Below are positions 33,842 through 42,227 of a stretch of DNA of 64,000 nucleotides, one piece after another; the stretch's first letter is position 1, and each line of letters begins with the position of its first letter. The stretch spans positions 225,305-289,304 of the forward strand of contig CAVWBK010000001.1 in the NCBI GenBank assembly GCA_963753245.1. Reading direction: 5' to 3'. Both the position numbers and the translations under genes were made by a program. The notes under the pieces are model-generated. The model saw nothing but the letters and a program-made list of their open reading frames with translations. It did not search any database and had not been told where the DNA came from. The DNA is from VRUE01 sp963753245 (GTDB lineage: Bacteria; Actinomycetota; Thermoleophilia; Solirubrobacterales; 70-9).

Positions 33842-35880
33842 GCGAGCACCTCCCTGGCCGCCTCGGCCACTTTGTCCGGAGTGAAGCCGAACTTGGTCAT
33901 TAGGTCCTTGAGCGGAGCCGAGCTGCCGAAGGTGTGCATCCCGATCGAGCGCCCGCCGAAGCCCACGTAGCGATCCCAGCCCATTGTCGAGGCCTCCTCG
34001 ACCGAGACCCTGGCGGTGAGCGCCGGGGGCAGCACCTGGTCGCGGTAGGAGGCCTGCTGGCGATCGAAGATCTCCCAGCAGGGAAGGCTGACGACCCGCG
34101 AGCGGATCCCTTCGCCGCCGAGCTCCTCGTGGGCGCCGAGCGCCAGGGCGACCTCGCTTCCGGTCGCGATCAGAATCACCTCGGGATCGCCCTCCGGCGG
34201 ATCGGCGAGCACGTAGCCGCCGCGCCGCAGGCCCTCCGCTGAGGCATAGCGCGAGCGGTCGAGGACCGGGACGTCCTGGCGGGTGAGGATCAGCGCGACC
34301 GGCTGGTGGGCTCGATCGAGGGCCACCCGCCAGGCCTCGGCGACCTCGTTGGCGTCGGCGGGCCGGATCACATCGAGGCCGGGAATCGCCCGCAACCCGG
34401 CGAGCTGCTCGACCGGCTGGTGGGTGGGGCCGTCCTCGCCGAGCCCGATCGAGTCGTGGGTGAAGAGATGGATCACGGGCAGCTCCATCAGCGCCGAGAG
34501 CCTGATCGCTGGGCGGGCGTAATCGGAGAAGGTCAGGTAGGTCGACCAGAGCGAGCGAAGCTTTGTGAGCGAGAGGCCATTGGAGATCGCCGCCGACTCG
34601 TGCTCGCGGATTCCGAAGTGGAGCTGGCGGCCATCGAAGCTGCCTGGCTCGAAGTCGGCGGCGCCGTCGAAATCGAAGCGCACCGAGGTTGAGTCGGTGA
34701 GGTCCGCCGAGCCGGCCAAAAGCCACGGCAACCGGCTGCCGAGCGCGTTCTGCACCTTGTTCGAGGCCTTGCGGGTCGCCAGGCCCTTCTCGTCAGCATC
34801 GAAGCTCGGGATCTCCGCGTCCCAGCCCTCGGGCAGCTCGCGCCTCTGCATCGCCTCGATCTCCGCGGCGAGGCCAGGGTTGGCGCTCGAGTACTCGGTG
34901 AGCTTCGCTTCCCAGGCGGCCCGGGCCTCGCTACCGCGGTTGCCGATCCCGGCGGCGAAGTGCTCCTTGACACCCTCGGGGACGAGGAACTGGGCATCCT
35001 CGGGCCAACCGTAGGCGCGCTTTGTCTCGCGCACCTCCTCCTCGCCCAGCGGCTCGCCGTGCGCGGCGGCGGTGTCCTGCTTGTGTGGAGAGCCCCAGCC
35101 GATGTGGCTGTCGACGACGATCAGGGTCGGGCGCAGCTCCTCGCTCTTGAACTCGCCCAGCGCCGATTCGATCCGCTCGAAGTCATTGGCGTCTTCAACC
35201 CTGGCGATGTTCCAGCCGTAGCCCTCAAAGCGGGCCGGGACGTCATCGCCGTAGGCGAGCTCGGTCCTGCCGTCGATCGTGATCCGGTTGTTGTCATAGA
35301 TCCAGCAGAGGTTGTCGAGCTTTAAGTGGCCGGCCAGCGAGGCAGCTTCACCGGAGACGCCCTCCATCAGGCAACCGTCGCCGGCGATCGCGTAGACGTC
35401 GAAGTCAAAGAGCTCCGCCCCGTAGCGCCCCGCCTGCCACTTGGAGGCGATCGCCATCCCGACCGACGTCGCTACGCCCTGGCCCAGCGGCCCGGTGGTC
35501 GCCTCGACTCCCGAGGTCCAGCGGTACTCGGGATGCCCGGGGGCGCGCGAGTCGAGCTGGCGGAAGCCTTCGATGTCCGCGAGGCTCACGGCGGGCTCGC
35601 CGAGCACCTCGTAGTCGGGGTCAACGGCCTGCACCTCGGCGAGGAAGAGCAGCGAGTAGAGCAGCATCGAGGCGTGACCGGCGGAGAGCACGAAGCGATC
35701 GCGACCCGGCCAGACCGGATCGGCTGGGTCGAAGCGCAGGAACCTCTGCCAGAGGGTGTAGGCGACGGGAGCGAGCGCCATCGGCGTCCCCGGGTGGCCG
35801 GAGTTCGCCTTCTCGATCGCGTCGATCGAGAGGGTGCGGATCGTGTTGACGCAGAGCTGATCGATGTCCTCGGCCATCAC
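33838..35880 (-). CDS. tkt: Transketolase
   Basis: A 680-aa thiamine-diphosphate enzyme. Motifs: NSGHPGTPMALAPVAY, the ThDP/Mg loop GDGCLMEGVSGEA...NNRITIDG, and the pyrimidine domain (SLTKLRSLWSTYLTFSDYARPAIRL, HDSIGLGEDGPTHQP). First gene of a six-gene run tkt-tal-pgi-cydA-cydB-HAD. GTG at 35880 lies eight bases after TAGGAT (35889-35894); ATG at 35877 is the alternative start. Confidence 0.95.
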   Translation of the reverse strand: MMAEDIDQLCVNTIRTLSIDAIEKANSGHPGTPMALAPVAYTLWQRFLRFDPADPVWPGRDRFVLSAGHASMLLYSLLFLAEVQAVDPDYEVLGEPAVSLADIEGFRQLDSRAPGHPEYRWTSGVEATTGPLGQGVATSVGMAIASKWQAGRYGAELFDFDVYAIAGDGCLMEGVSGEAASLAGHLKLDNLCWIYDNNRITIDGRTELAYGDDVPARFEGYGWNIARVEDANDFERIESALGEFKSEELRPTLIVVDSHIGWGSPHKQDTAAAHGEPLGEEEVRETKRAYGWPEDAQFLVPEGVKEHFAAGIGNRGSEARAAWEAKLTEYSSANPGLAAEIEAMQRRELPEGWDAEIPSFDADEKGLATRKASNKVQNALGSRLPWLLAGSADLTDSTSVRFDFDGAADFEPGSFDGRQLHFGIREHESAAISNGLSLTKLRSLWSTYLTFSDYARPAIRLSALMELPVIHLFTHDSIGLGEDGPTHQPVEQLAGLRAIPGLDVIRPADANEVAEAWRVALDRAHQPVALILTRQDVPVLDRSRYASAEGLRRGGYVLADPPEGDPEVILIATGSEVALALGAHEELGGEGIRSRVVSLPCWEIFDRQQASYRDQVLPPALTARVSVEEASTMGWDRYVGFGGRSIGMHTFGSSAPLKDLMTKFGFTPDKVAEAAREVLA

Positions 35881-35905
35881 CTTGATCGATCCTATTGCTT
35901 CCAGA

Positions 35906-37720
35906 TCACGGTTCGATCCGGGTTACCGTCCCCTCACCGTTGTCGCCCACCCAGACGGCTTCCCCGCCGACGGCCACCGCGACCGGGTGACGCCCGACTG
36001 GGATCGGGTCGCCGACGGTTTCGCCGTTGGCGATCTCGATCCGACTGACCGTATCGTCGGCCTTGTTCGCGACCCAGACAACGCTGGTGCCGGCGTCGAT
36101 CCCGCCGGGAAGGTGGCCGACCGCGATCGGCGCCCCGAGCGGTGCCCCGGTCGCCGAGTCGAGCCTGGTGACGCTGTCCGCGCGACTGTTGACGACCCAG
36201 ACGATGCCGCCGGCTACGGTGATTCCCGAGGGCCCGCGACCGACCCTGATCGGGCGCCCGGCGATTGCCGTACTGAGGCCGATGCGACGCACCGATTCGG
36301 TCATCGCGTCGCTGACCCAGACCCCGCCGGCGCCGACCGCGAGTCGCAGGGGCGCCTGATGGGGCGCGATGCGGCGCTTGAGGATGCGACCACTGAGGGC
36401 GTTGATCGCCGTCACTCCTTCGCCGTCCTCTCCCGCGACCCAGACGCGATTGCCGCCGAAGACCAGCGCGCCGGGATGTCCGCCGACTCGGATCCGCTCC
36501 TGCACCTTGCCGGTGTCGCCGTCGATCCGCAGGACCACGCCCGTCCGGGGGCTGGCGACCCAGACCGATTCGGCACCGACCGCGACCCCCGCGATCCCGG
36601 GTTCGAGCTGCAGCGGCCGGCCTTCGACCAGGCCGCTGGCCACGCCGATTCGCGAGAGCCTGCCGTCGCCGGCGCTCGTCACCCAGACCGAGCGCGCGCC
36701 GGTGGCGATCCGCAGCGGCCCGCGGCCGACGGCGATCGGCGCCGAGACCGTCGGGCCTTCGCCGCCGAAGAGGCGCTGGGCCACGGCGGCGATCGCGATC
36801 ACGACCAGGAGGCCGGCGGCGGTTATCGCGAAGCCCCTGCTGCGCCTCCCGAGCCAAGCGCGAAAACCACCCGATCTTCCGGCGCCGAGCAATAGCGTGC
36901 GCCGCCCCGAGGTCTCGGTCAGAACCCGGGTCGCCGCCGGCCTCGCCCCCTGGCGCGCGCGGGCGGCGTCGATCAGGGCAGCGGCGCTCGGGTAGCGGCG
37001 CTCGGGCGCCTCGGCGACAGCGCGTTCGATCACCGCGTCGAGGCCGGCGGGCATCTCGGGCTCGGTGTCCGCTTCCTTGCGGGCGTAGGGAGCGATCCCG
37101 GTCAGCGCCTCATAAAGGACGCAGCCCAGCGAGTAGATGTCCGTCGCCGGCCCGACGCTGCGTCCCTGCCACTGCTCGGGGGACATGTATTCGACCGTGC
37201 CGGCGATCGAGGCGCCGCTCTGCGAGCCGCTCTCGCCGAGCGCCTTGGCGAGGCCGAAATCGGTGAGGAAAGCGCGGCCGGAGTCCTCGAGCAGAATGTT
37301 GTGGGGCTTGACATCGCGGTGGACGATGCCGGCCGCGTGCGCCGCGTCAAGCGCGCTGGCGATCTGCCCGAGGAGGTCGATGGCCTCGCTCGCCGGCAGC
37401 GGGCCGCGCTCGGCGATCCGGCGCTTCAGGTCGCCGCCCTCGATAAGGCGCATCGCGACGAACAGCTCGCCGTCCACATCGCGGGCGTCAAAGACCGGGA
37501 CGATGCTGGGGTGATCGAGGCGCGCAGCGAGGCGCGACTCGGTCAGGAAACGCGCCCGAAAGGAGTCATCATCGGCGAGGTGGCGAGCGATCACCTTGAG
37601 CGCCACCGGCCGGTCCAGAGCCAGATGCGTCGCCCGGTAAACGACGCCCATCCCGCCGCGCGCGATCAGCGCCTCGACCCGGTACCCGCCTAGGACTGAT
37701 CCGATCGGAGGTTCTGTCAC
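35906..37720 (-). CDS. Ser/Thr protein kinase with extracytoplasmic propeller
   Basis: A 604-aa PknB-type kinase. The catalytic domain is at about 10-260: glycine loop RGGMGVVYRA, K42, HRDVKPHN (D136), DFGLAKA (D154), activation segment ending AGTVEYMSPEQ. One membrane helix follows (about 297-316). The outer part (325-604) is made of repeated YVTN/NHL-like blades (SVWVTSAGDGRLSRI, VWVASPRTGVVLRI, VWVANKADDTVSRI) instead of PASTA repeats, so it probably senses a different ligand. GTG at 37720 follows TATAAC by six bases. A FHA-domain protein, a plausible phospho-partner, is two genes away. Confidence 0.92.
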   Translation of the reverse strand: MTEPPIGSVLGGYRVEALIARGGMGVVYRATHLALDRPVALKVIARHLADDDSFRARFLTESRLAARLDHPSIVPVFDARDVDGELFVAMRLIEGGDLKRRIAERGPLPASEAIDLLGQIASALDAAHAAGIVHRDVKPHNILLEDSGRAFLTDFGLAKALGESGSQSGASIAGTVEYMSPEQWQGRSVGPATDIYSLGCVLYEALTGIAPYARKEADTEPEMPAGLDAVIERAVAEAPERRYPSAAALIDAARARQGARPAATRVLTETSGRRTLLLGAGRSGGFRAWLGRRSRGFAITAAGLLVVIAIAAVAQRLFGGEGPTVSAPIAVGRGPLRIATGARSVWVTSAGDGRLSRIGVASGLVEGRPLQLEPGIAGVAVGAESVWVASPRTGVVLRIDGDTGKVQERIRVGGHPGALVFGGNRVWVAGEDGEGVTAINALSGRILKRRIAPHQAPLRLAVGAGGVWVSDAMTESVRRIGLSTAIAGRPIRVGRGPSGITVAGGIVWVVNSRADSVTRLDSATGAPLGAPIAVGHLPGGIDAGTSVVWVANKADDTVSRIEIANGETVGDPIPVGRHPVAVAVGGEAVWVGDNGEGTVTRIEP

Positions 37721-37744
37721 CGGGCGGTTATACCGCCGCGGCGG

Positions 37745-37780
37745 GCCGGGGGCCCTGCGCAAAAGGCCAGGGCCCCCGGC
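37745..37780. terminator. Strong hairpin terminator
   Basis: A perfect 13-bp stem GCCGGGGGCCCTG / CAGGGCCCCCGGC with a 10-base loop. It follows the TolB-like gene (minus strand) and precedes the kinase promoter. There is no U-tract. Confidence 0.75.
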
Positions 37781-37787
37781 CCTCCCA

Positions 37788-38933
37788 CTAGGGGCGGCTC
37801 GGCTGCCAGGTGATGACCGGGCCGATCGTGCTGGTCGTGCCTGTTTCCGTGGCTTTGGAGGGCTCGAACCCTTCGGCCAGCTCGCTGCTGGCCCCGGAGG
37901 CGACGCTGATCGAGGAGAGGTGCTCCTCGCCTTCGACTTCGGTGAAGGCGGCAACCTGGGCTCCGTCGGAGGAGAAGACCGCGTTGGTCTGTGATCCGTC
38001 CGGCAATTCGCAGAGCTTGCGGGCGGCTCCTGGACCGATCTTCTTCACCCACAAACCCCGGTCACGGCGGAAGAGCACCAGGTGTCCATCGGGCCTCACG
38101 TCTTCGACATAGGCGGAGCCGGTGCCGGCAACGAGCGGCGTCACCTTGGCGCCGTTTCGCTTCATCGTGTACACGTCCGCGTAGGCGCTGGGTTCCTCGC
38201 CGCTTTCGCCGCGGCTGAAGACGATCCCGCCGGCGAAGTAGCGGGGATCGAACTCATCGATCCGCGCCGTCTGCGTGAGCCGGGTGAGGTCGCCGCCGCT
38301 GGGGCGCACCGAGTAGATGTCATCGGCCGTGCCACCGCCAACTTCGGCGACGCTGCGGACGAAGACGATCGCCCTGCCGTCGGGTGAGAACGATGCTTCG
38401 TGCTCGTCCTCGGGAGTATTGGTCAGGGCCCTCACGGCGCCTCCGTTGGCGCCCACGGTGTAGAGGTCGGCCGGAGCGCCTTCGGCAACGCGGCGCTCGA
38501 AGACGATCACCCTGCCGGTCGGCGAGACGCTCGGCGCCGAGTCGAGGCTGGGGCCGCTGGTCAACCTGCGCAGCCCCGAGCCGTCGGCGCGGACCGTGAA
38601 GACATCTCCTTCGCGAACGAAGACGATCGCCCTGCCGTCGGGCGCGAAGGATGGTTCGGTGTCGCTCGGGTCTTCGGTGAGCTGGTTGAGGCGCGCGTCT
38701 TTGACCGCAAACAGCCCGCCTTCAGTGGTCGTCGTCTCTTTGGTTTCTTGCTTGCCTTCGGCGTCTTTGACCGGTTTGCCTTCGGCGTCTTTGACCGCTT
38801 CTTTTTCCGTTTTGGTGATGACCCGGGAGAAGACGACCGCACCCCCGTGTCCGGCTGCAATCGCGCTTGGTGCGGCGAAGGCGACGAGTGCGAGGATCGA
38901 GAGTAGCCCGGCGCTGATCGTTCGGTTGAGCAT
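37788..38933 (-). CDS. Exported TolB/PD40-type beta-propeller protein
   Basis: A 381-aa protein with a signal peptide (ISAGLLSILALVAFAAPSAIA). Repeated PD40 blades follow: EPSFAPDGRAIVFVREGDVFTV, PSVSPTGRVIVFERR, EASFSPDGRAIVFVRS and others. Near residue 45 a tandem heptamer (VKDAEGKPVKDAEGK) is followed by a Thr-rich patch. AAAGGG precedes the ATG. Such propellers are usually binding scaffolds; its ligand is unknown. A terminator separates it from the kinase gene downstream. Confidence 0.85.
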   Translation of the reverse strand: MLNRTISAGLLSILALVAFAAPSAIAAGHGGAVVFSRVITKTEKEAVKDAEGKPVKDAEGKQETKETTTTEGGLFAVKDARLNQLTEDPSDTEPSFAPDGRAIVFVREGDVFTVRADGSGLRRLTSGPSLDSAPSVSPTGRVIVFERRVAEGAPADLYTVGANGGAVRALTNTPEDEHEASFSPDGRAIVFVRSVAEVGGGTADDIYSVRPSGGDLTRLTQTARIDEFDPRYFAGGIVFSRGESGEEPSAYADVYTMKRNGAKVTPLVAGTGSAYVEDVRPDGHLVLFRRDRGLWVKKIGPGAARKLCELPDGSQTNAVFSSDGAQVAAFTEVEGEEHLSSISVASGASSELAEGFEPSKATETGTTSTIGPVITWQPSRP

Positions 38934-39044
38934 TTGATTCCCTTTCGGAGTCGGTGAGTTCTGCTCGACCGATGGTGCGACCCGGGGGCGGACCGGCCAA
39001 CGACAGTTGCGCCCCGTGCCGGGCCACGGTTGGCCCTGATCGGG

Positions 39045-39632
39045 TCAGCGCCGGCGGTCGAGGCCAAGCTCGATCACCCGTGCGGCGATCAGGCGGGGGC
39101 GCTCGCGGCCGGTGTCGCCGGAGACGTTCAGCTTGGCGCCGAGCGCGTCGAGGCGCCGCTGCGCGGTGCGCTCGGAGACGTGCAGGGCCTCTGCGATCTC
39201 GGCCCGGGTCGCTGGGCGCCCGGCGAAAGCACCCTCGCTGCGGTAGGGGGCGACTAGAGCGCTTGCCGTCGCGCGCTCCTCGTCGGTGAGGGCGACGGCG
39301 GGCTCGTTGGCCGCCGCCGTGGCGCCGGCGCGGCCCGGCAGCGGGTCGGAGAGTTCGAGCCGGTGGCCGCCGACGATCAGGGTGTCGCCGTCGCGCAGGC
39401 GCCGCGGCCGGTCGAGCGGCTCGCCGTTCAGCGCCGTGCCATTGCGGCTGTCGAGGTCGGTGGCCATCAACACCTCCCCGCGCCTCGCGATCTCGACGTG
39501 GTTCCAGGAGACGGCCTCGTCGTCGAGGTGGATGTCGGCCTCCGGGTCGCGACCGACGACGGTGCGCTCTGCGGCCAGCGGCGTCGAGCGGGGCTCGCCG
39601 TTCTCTGCGGTCAGCCAGATGCGCGCGTCCAT
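39045..39632 (-). CDS. FHA-domain protein with C-terminal HTH
   Basis: A 195-aa protein. The FHA domain (about 20-95) has the phosphothreonine-binding residues GRDP (27-30), S42-x-N-H45 and SRNGT (N64). The C-terminal part (about 110-195, TRAEIAEALHVSERTAQRRLDALGAKL) is a helix-turn-helix like that of LuxR/sigma-4 effectors. This pairing suggests a regulator or adaptor controlled by Ser/Thr phosphorylation, and a Ser/Thr kinase is encoded nearby. ATG at 39632 is nine bases from a -10 box that overlaps the rpiA promoter. Confidence 0.88.
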   Translation of the reverse strand: MDARIWLTAENGEPRSTPLAAERTVVGRDPEADIHLDDEAVSWNHVEIARRGEVLMATDLDSRNGTALNGEPLDRPRRLRDGDTLIVGGHRLELSDPLPGRAGATAAANEPAVALTDEERATASALVAPYRSEGAFAGRPATRAEIAEALHVSERTAQRRLDALGAKLNVSGDTGRERPRLIAARVIELGLDRRR

Positions 39633-39641
39633 GCGACGCCG

Positions 39642-39651
39642 AGCATAGAGT
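39642..39651. promoter_or_regulatory. Bidirectional promoter with overlapping -10 boxes (second case)
   Basis: AGCATAGAGT contains TAGAGT on the plus strand (39646-39651), eight bases before the rpiA GTG. On the minus strand it contains TATGCT (39642-39647), nine bases before the FHA-gene ATG. The shared TA and the spacing copy the arrangement at 26778-26787. Confidence 0.5.
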
Positions 39652-39659
39652 CCCCGACG

Positions 39660-40322
39660 GTGACCGACGCCGACGCCGAGAAGCGACTTGCCGCAGAGGC
39701 CGCAGCGGAGCTGGTCGAAGACGGGATGACCGTCGGCCTCGGCACCGGGTCGACCGTCGCCCATCTGCTGCCGGCGCTCGCCGCGCGCGGGCTCGGGGAC
39801 ATCCGCTGCGTCGCCACCTCGATCGCCACCGAGGAGCAGGCCCGCGATCTGGGGATCCCGGTCGAGGAGTTCAGCGAGCTGTCCCGACTCGAGATCGCGA
39901 TTGACGGCACCGACCAGGTGACGCCCGACGGCTGGCTGATCAAGGGCGGCGGCGGCGCCCATCTGCGGGAGAAGGTCGTCGCCGCGGCGGCGGCACGTTT
40001 CATCGTCATCGCCGACTCGAGCAAGCCGGTTGAGAAGTTGGCCGCGCCCGTTCCCCTGGAGCTCTTCGCCTTCGGCCTCGCCTCGACCCTCGAGCGCCTC
40101 GGCGAGGCGGTCGCCCTGCGCCCCGACACTCCGCCCAGCCCCGATGGCGGCCTGATCGCCGACTATCGCGGCGAGATGCCGGCCGACCCGGCGGCGCTGG
40201 CGGCGCGGCTGGAGGCGGACCCCGGCGTCGCCGCCCACGGCATCTTCGCGGCGGCTATGGTCAGCGAGGTTTTGGTGGGGAGAGGGAGCGCAGTGGAACG
40301 TCTGAAGCTGAACCAAGACTAG
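39660..40322 (+). CDS. rpiA: Ribose-5-phosphate isomerase A
   Basis: A 220-aa RpiA interconverting ribose-5-P and ribulose-5-P. Motifs: MTVGLGTGSTVAHLL (phosphate loop), AIDGTDQVTPDG with the catalytic Asp, KGGGGAHLREKVVA with the catalytic Glu/Lys. GTG start with leaderless-type -10. It is followed nine bases later by an FAD oxidoreductase. Confidence 0.94.
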   Translation: MTDADAEKRLAAEAAAELVEDGMTVGLGTGSTVAHLLPALAARGLGDIRCVATSIATEEQARDLGIPVEEFSELSRLEIAIDGTDQVTPDGWLIKGGGGAHLREKVVAAAAARFIVIADSSKPVEKLAAPVPLELFAFGLASTLERLGEAVALRPDTPPSPDGGLIADYRGEMPADPAALAARLEADPGVAAHGIFAAAMVSEVLVGRGSAVERLKLNQD

Positions 40323-40331
40323 GAGGACGCA

Positions 40332-41696
40332 GTGACTGATTTCACCAGGCTCGAGATCGCCGGCCGAATTGCGACCGACGCCGACGCCGACTGGGACCAG
40401 GTGCGACTGGGCTGGAACCTGGCGACCGACCAGCGGCCCGCCGCCGTCGCTCTGGTTGAGAATGCCGATGACATCGCCAAGACGGTGGCCTTCGCCGCCG
40501 AGCAGGGCCTGAGGGTCGCGGGCCAGGGTACGGGCCACGGCTCCGCCGGCCTGCCCTCGCTGGCTGAGACGATTCTGATCAAGACCGCCGCCATGCGCGG
40601 CATCGAGATCGAGCCCGGCGCCGGCACGGCGCGGGTCGAGGCGGGCGTGCTCTCGGCGCAGCTCGCCCAAGCCGGCCAGCCGCACGGGCTCTGCGGGATG
40701 CCTGGCTCCTCGCCCGACGTCGGCGTCGTCGGCTACACGCTCGGCGGCGGTCTCAGCTGGCTCGGCCGCAAGCACGGCTTCGCCTGTAACCGGGTCAGGG
40801 CGATCGAGGTCATCACCGCTGAGGGCGAGCAGCGAACGGTCGACGCCGAGGAGGGTTCGGATCTGTTCTGGGCTCTGCGAGGCGGTGGCGGCGGTTACGC
40901 GATCGTCACCGCCCTGCAGATCGAGATGCTCGAGCTGGCCGAGGTCTACGCAGGCGCCCTGGTCTTTCCGGCCGAGGTCGGGGCCGAGGCGGTTCGCCTC
41001 TATCGCGACTGGGCGGCCGAGCAACCCGATGAGGTCTCCTCGGTGGTCCGCTTCCTGACGCCGCCGCCGATCCCCGACGTGCCGGAGCCGATTCGCGGCA
41101 AGCCGCTGCTGACGATCGACGGCGCCTGCATCGGCACCCGGGAGCAGGGCGAAGCTGCGATCGCCCCACTGCGTGAGATTGGCGAGACGATCATCGACAC
41201 CTACGACTGGATGCCGGTCGCCGGGCTCAGCCACATTCACATGGACCCCGAGCAGCCGGTCCCGGGAATCGGGGAAGGCGGCCTCGTCTCGGAGCTCAGC
41301 GACGATGCGATCGACGCCTTTGTCGGGCTGGCCGGGCCAGATTCCGACTCGCCGCTTCTGCTCTCCGAGCTGCGTCAGCTGGGCGGCGCCTTCGGGCGCT
41401 CGGCCGCGGACGCCGGCGCCCTCAGCCACATCGACTCAGGCTTCGTCATCTACAGCGTCGGGATGCCGATGACCCCACAGCTGGGCGAGGCGATCACTGC
41501 CCAGCTGACCAAGATCGGCGAGACGATGGCCCCCTGGGCCCCCGGCGGCGCCTACTTCAACTTCACCGAGGCGCCCTGCGACGTCGACGCGATCCTTCCC
41601 GCCGATGTCTGCGAACGGCTCAGGCAGGTCAAGCGCGAGTGGGACCCCGAGGGTCGGGTCCTCGCCAACCACTCGGTCTCACTGGGCGACGTCTGA
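40332..41696 (+). CDS. FAD-linked oxidoreductase (BBE/PCMH type)
   Basis: A 454-aa flavoprotein. An FAD_binding_4 domain (about 35-175) includes GLRVAGQGTGHGSAGL and GVVGYTLGGGLSWLGRKHGFACNRV; the C-terminus has a berberine-bridge segment (YFNFTEAPCDVDAI...VKREWDPEGRVLANHSV). The His of GTGHG may bind FAD covalently; the usual second Cys attachment site is not evident. GGAGG precedes the GTG. It is co-transcribed with rpiA but its substrate is unknown. Confidence 0.88.
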   Translation: MTDFTRLEIAGRIATDADADWDQVRLGWNLATDQRPAAVALVENADDIAKTVAFAAEQGLRVAGQGTGHGSAGLPSLAETILIKTAAMRGIEIEPGAGTARVEAGVLSAQLAQAGQPHGLCGMPGSSPDVGVVGYTLGGGLSWLGRKHGFACNRVRAIEVITAEGEQRTVDAEEGSDLFWALRGGGGGYAIVTALQIEMLELAEVYAGALVFPAEVGAEAVRLYRDWAAEQPDEVSSVVRFLTPPPIPDVPEPIRGKPLLTIDGACIGTREQGEAAIAPLREIGETIIDTYDWMPVAGLSHIHMDPEQPVPGIGEGGLVSELSDDAIDAFVGLAGPDSDSPLLLSELRQLGGAFGRSAADAGALSHIDSGFVIYSVGMPMTPQLGEAITAQLTKIGETMAPWAPGGAYFNFTEAPCDVDAILPADVCERLRQVKREWDPEGRVLANHSVSLGDV

Positions 41697-41716
41697 GCGG
41701 CGCGAGAGGCGGCGTT

Positions 41717-41740
41717 ATAGTGGTACACTTTACCCACTAT
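41717..41740. promoter_or_regulatory. Operator palindrome over the promoter and start of the NTase module
   Basis: ATAGTGG (41717-41723) and CCACTAT (41734-41740) form a perfect inverted repeat with a 10-base spacer. It brackets a -10-like TACACT (41724-41729) and its right arm includes the ATG at 41739. Placement on top of promoter and start codon is typical of autorepressed toxin-antitoxin operons. Confidence 0.5.
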
Positions 41741-42227
41741 GGCTTTCATTGTCGCCACCAAGCGCGGCGAGTTCGAGATCCGCGAGTCACGGAGCAGCCC
41801 GAAGGGACCGCGTAGCAGCACCCTCGCAACCTTCAGAGAGCTGAACGACGAGGTCATCGCGAGGGCCCGCGCCAGGGCAGCCAAGCCGCCCGACGCCGAG
41901 CAGCTGCGCGACGCCGCAAGGCGCGCGGGCGCGAGGGTTGCACCGGCGCCGATCGACCGCGCGGCTCGCGCCCTGATCACCGAGCTGGGCAAGGGCCAAG
42001 TGCTCGACTCGGGATTGCGCCGGATGCTTGTCGAGCTGCTGGCCGAGGACGCCAAACCGCGCTCCGCCGGCGACGCCCTGCACTCGGTCGCGGAATGGAT
42101 GTCGGCAACTCCGAGCGAGCGAGGAGGTGCGCTGGTCGAACTGCTCCTGCTCGCCGACGCACTGCCGCACGGCGGACGGGTCGGCAAGCCACTCGAATTC
42201 CCCCCGCTCAACTCCGCCCGTCAGTGA
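41739..42227 (+). CDS. Putative antitoxin-like partner of a nucleotidyltransferase
   Basis: A 162-aa, Ala/Arg-rich, mostly helical protein of unknown family. The N-terminus (MAFIVATKRGEFEIRESR) is beta-like; the rest is helices (LNDEVIARARARAAKP, DAARRAGARVA). No Cys, no membrane segment. It overlaps the nucleotidyltransferase start by four bases (GTGA) and is preceded by the palindrome at 41717-41740, so an antitoxin or repressor role is plausible but not proven. Confidence 0.6.
   Translation: MAFIVATKRGEFEIRESRSSPKGPRSSTLATFRELNDEVIARARARAAKPPDAEQLRDAARRAGARVAPAPIDRAARALITELGKGQVLDSGLRRMLVELLAEDAKPRSAGDALHSVAEWMSATPSERGGALVELLLLADALPHGGRVGKPLEFPPLNSARQ

Noticed and set aside
33842..34726. 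N-terminal extension of transaldolase
   Set aside because: It would lie inside tkt in another frame; the ATG at 33841 with a 4-bp overlap gives the normal family length.
38995..39035. GGCCAAC/GTTGGCC inverted repeat after the FHA gene as a terminator
   Set aside because: The 7-bp stem encloses a 27-base loop and has no U-tract; too weak to annotate.
39633..41429. Minus-strand open frame continuing upstream of the FHA protein across rpiA and the oxidoreductase
   Set aside because: Both plus-strand genes are clear enzymes with intact motifs; the FHA protein starts naturally at 39632 beside its own -10 box.
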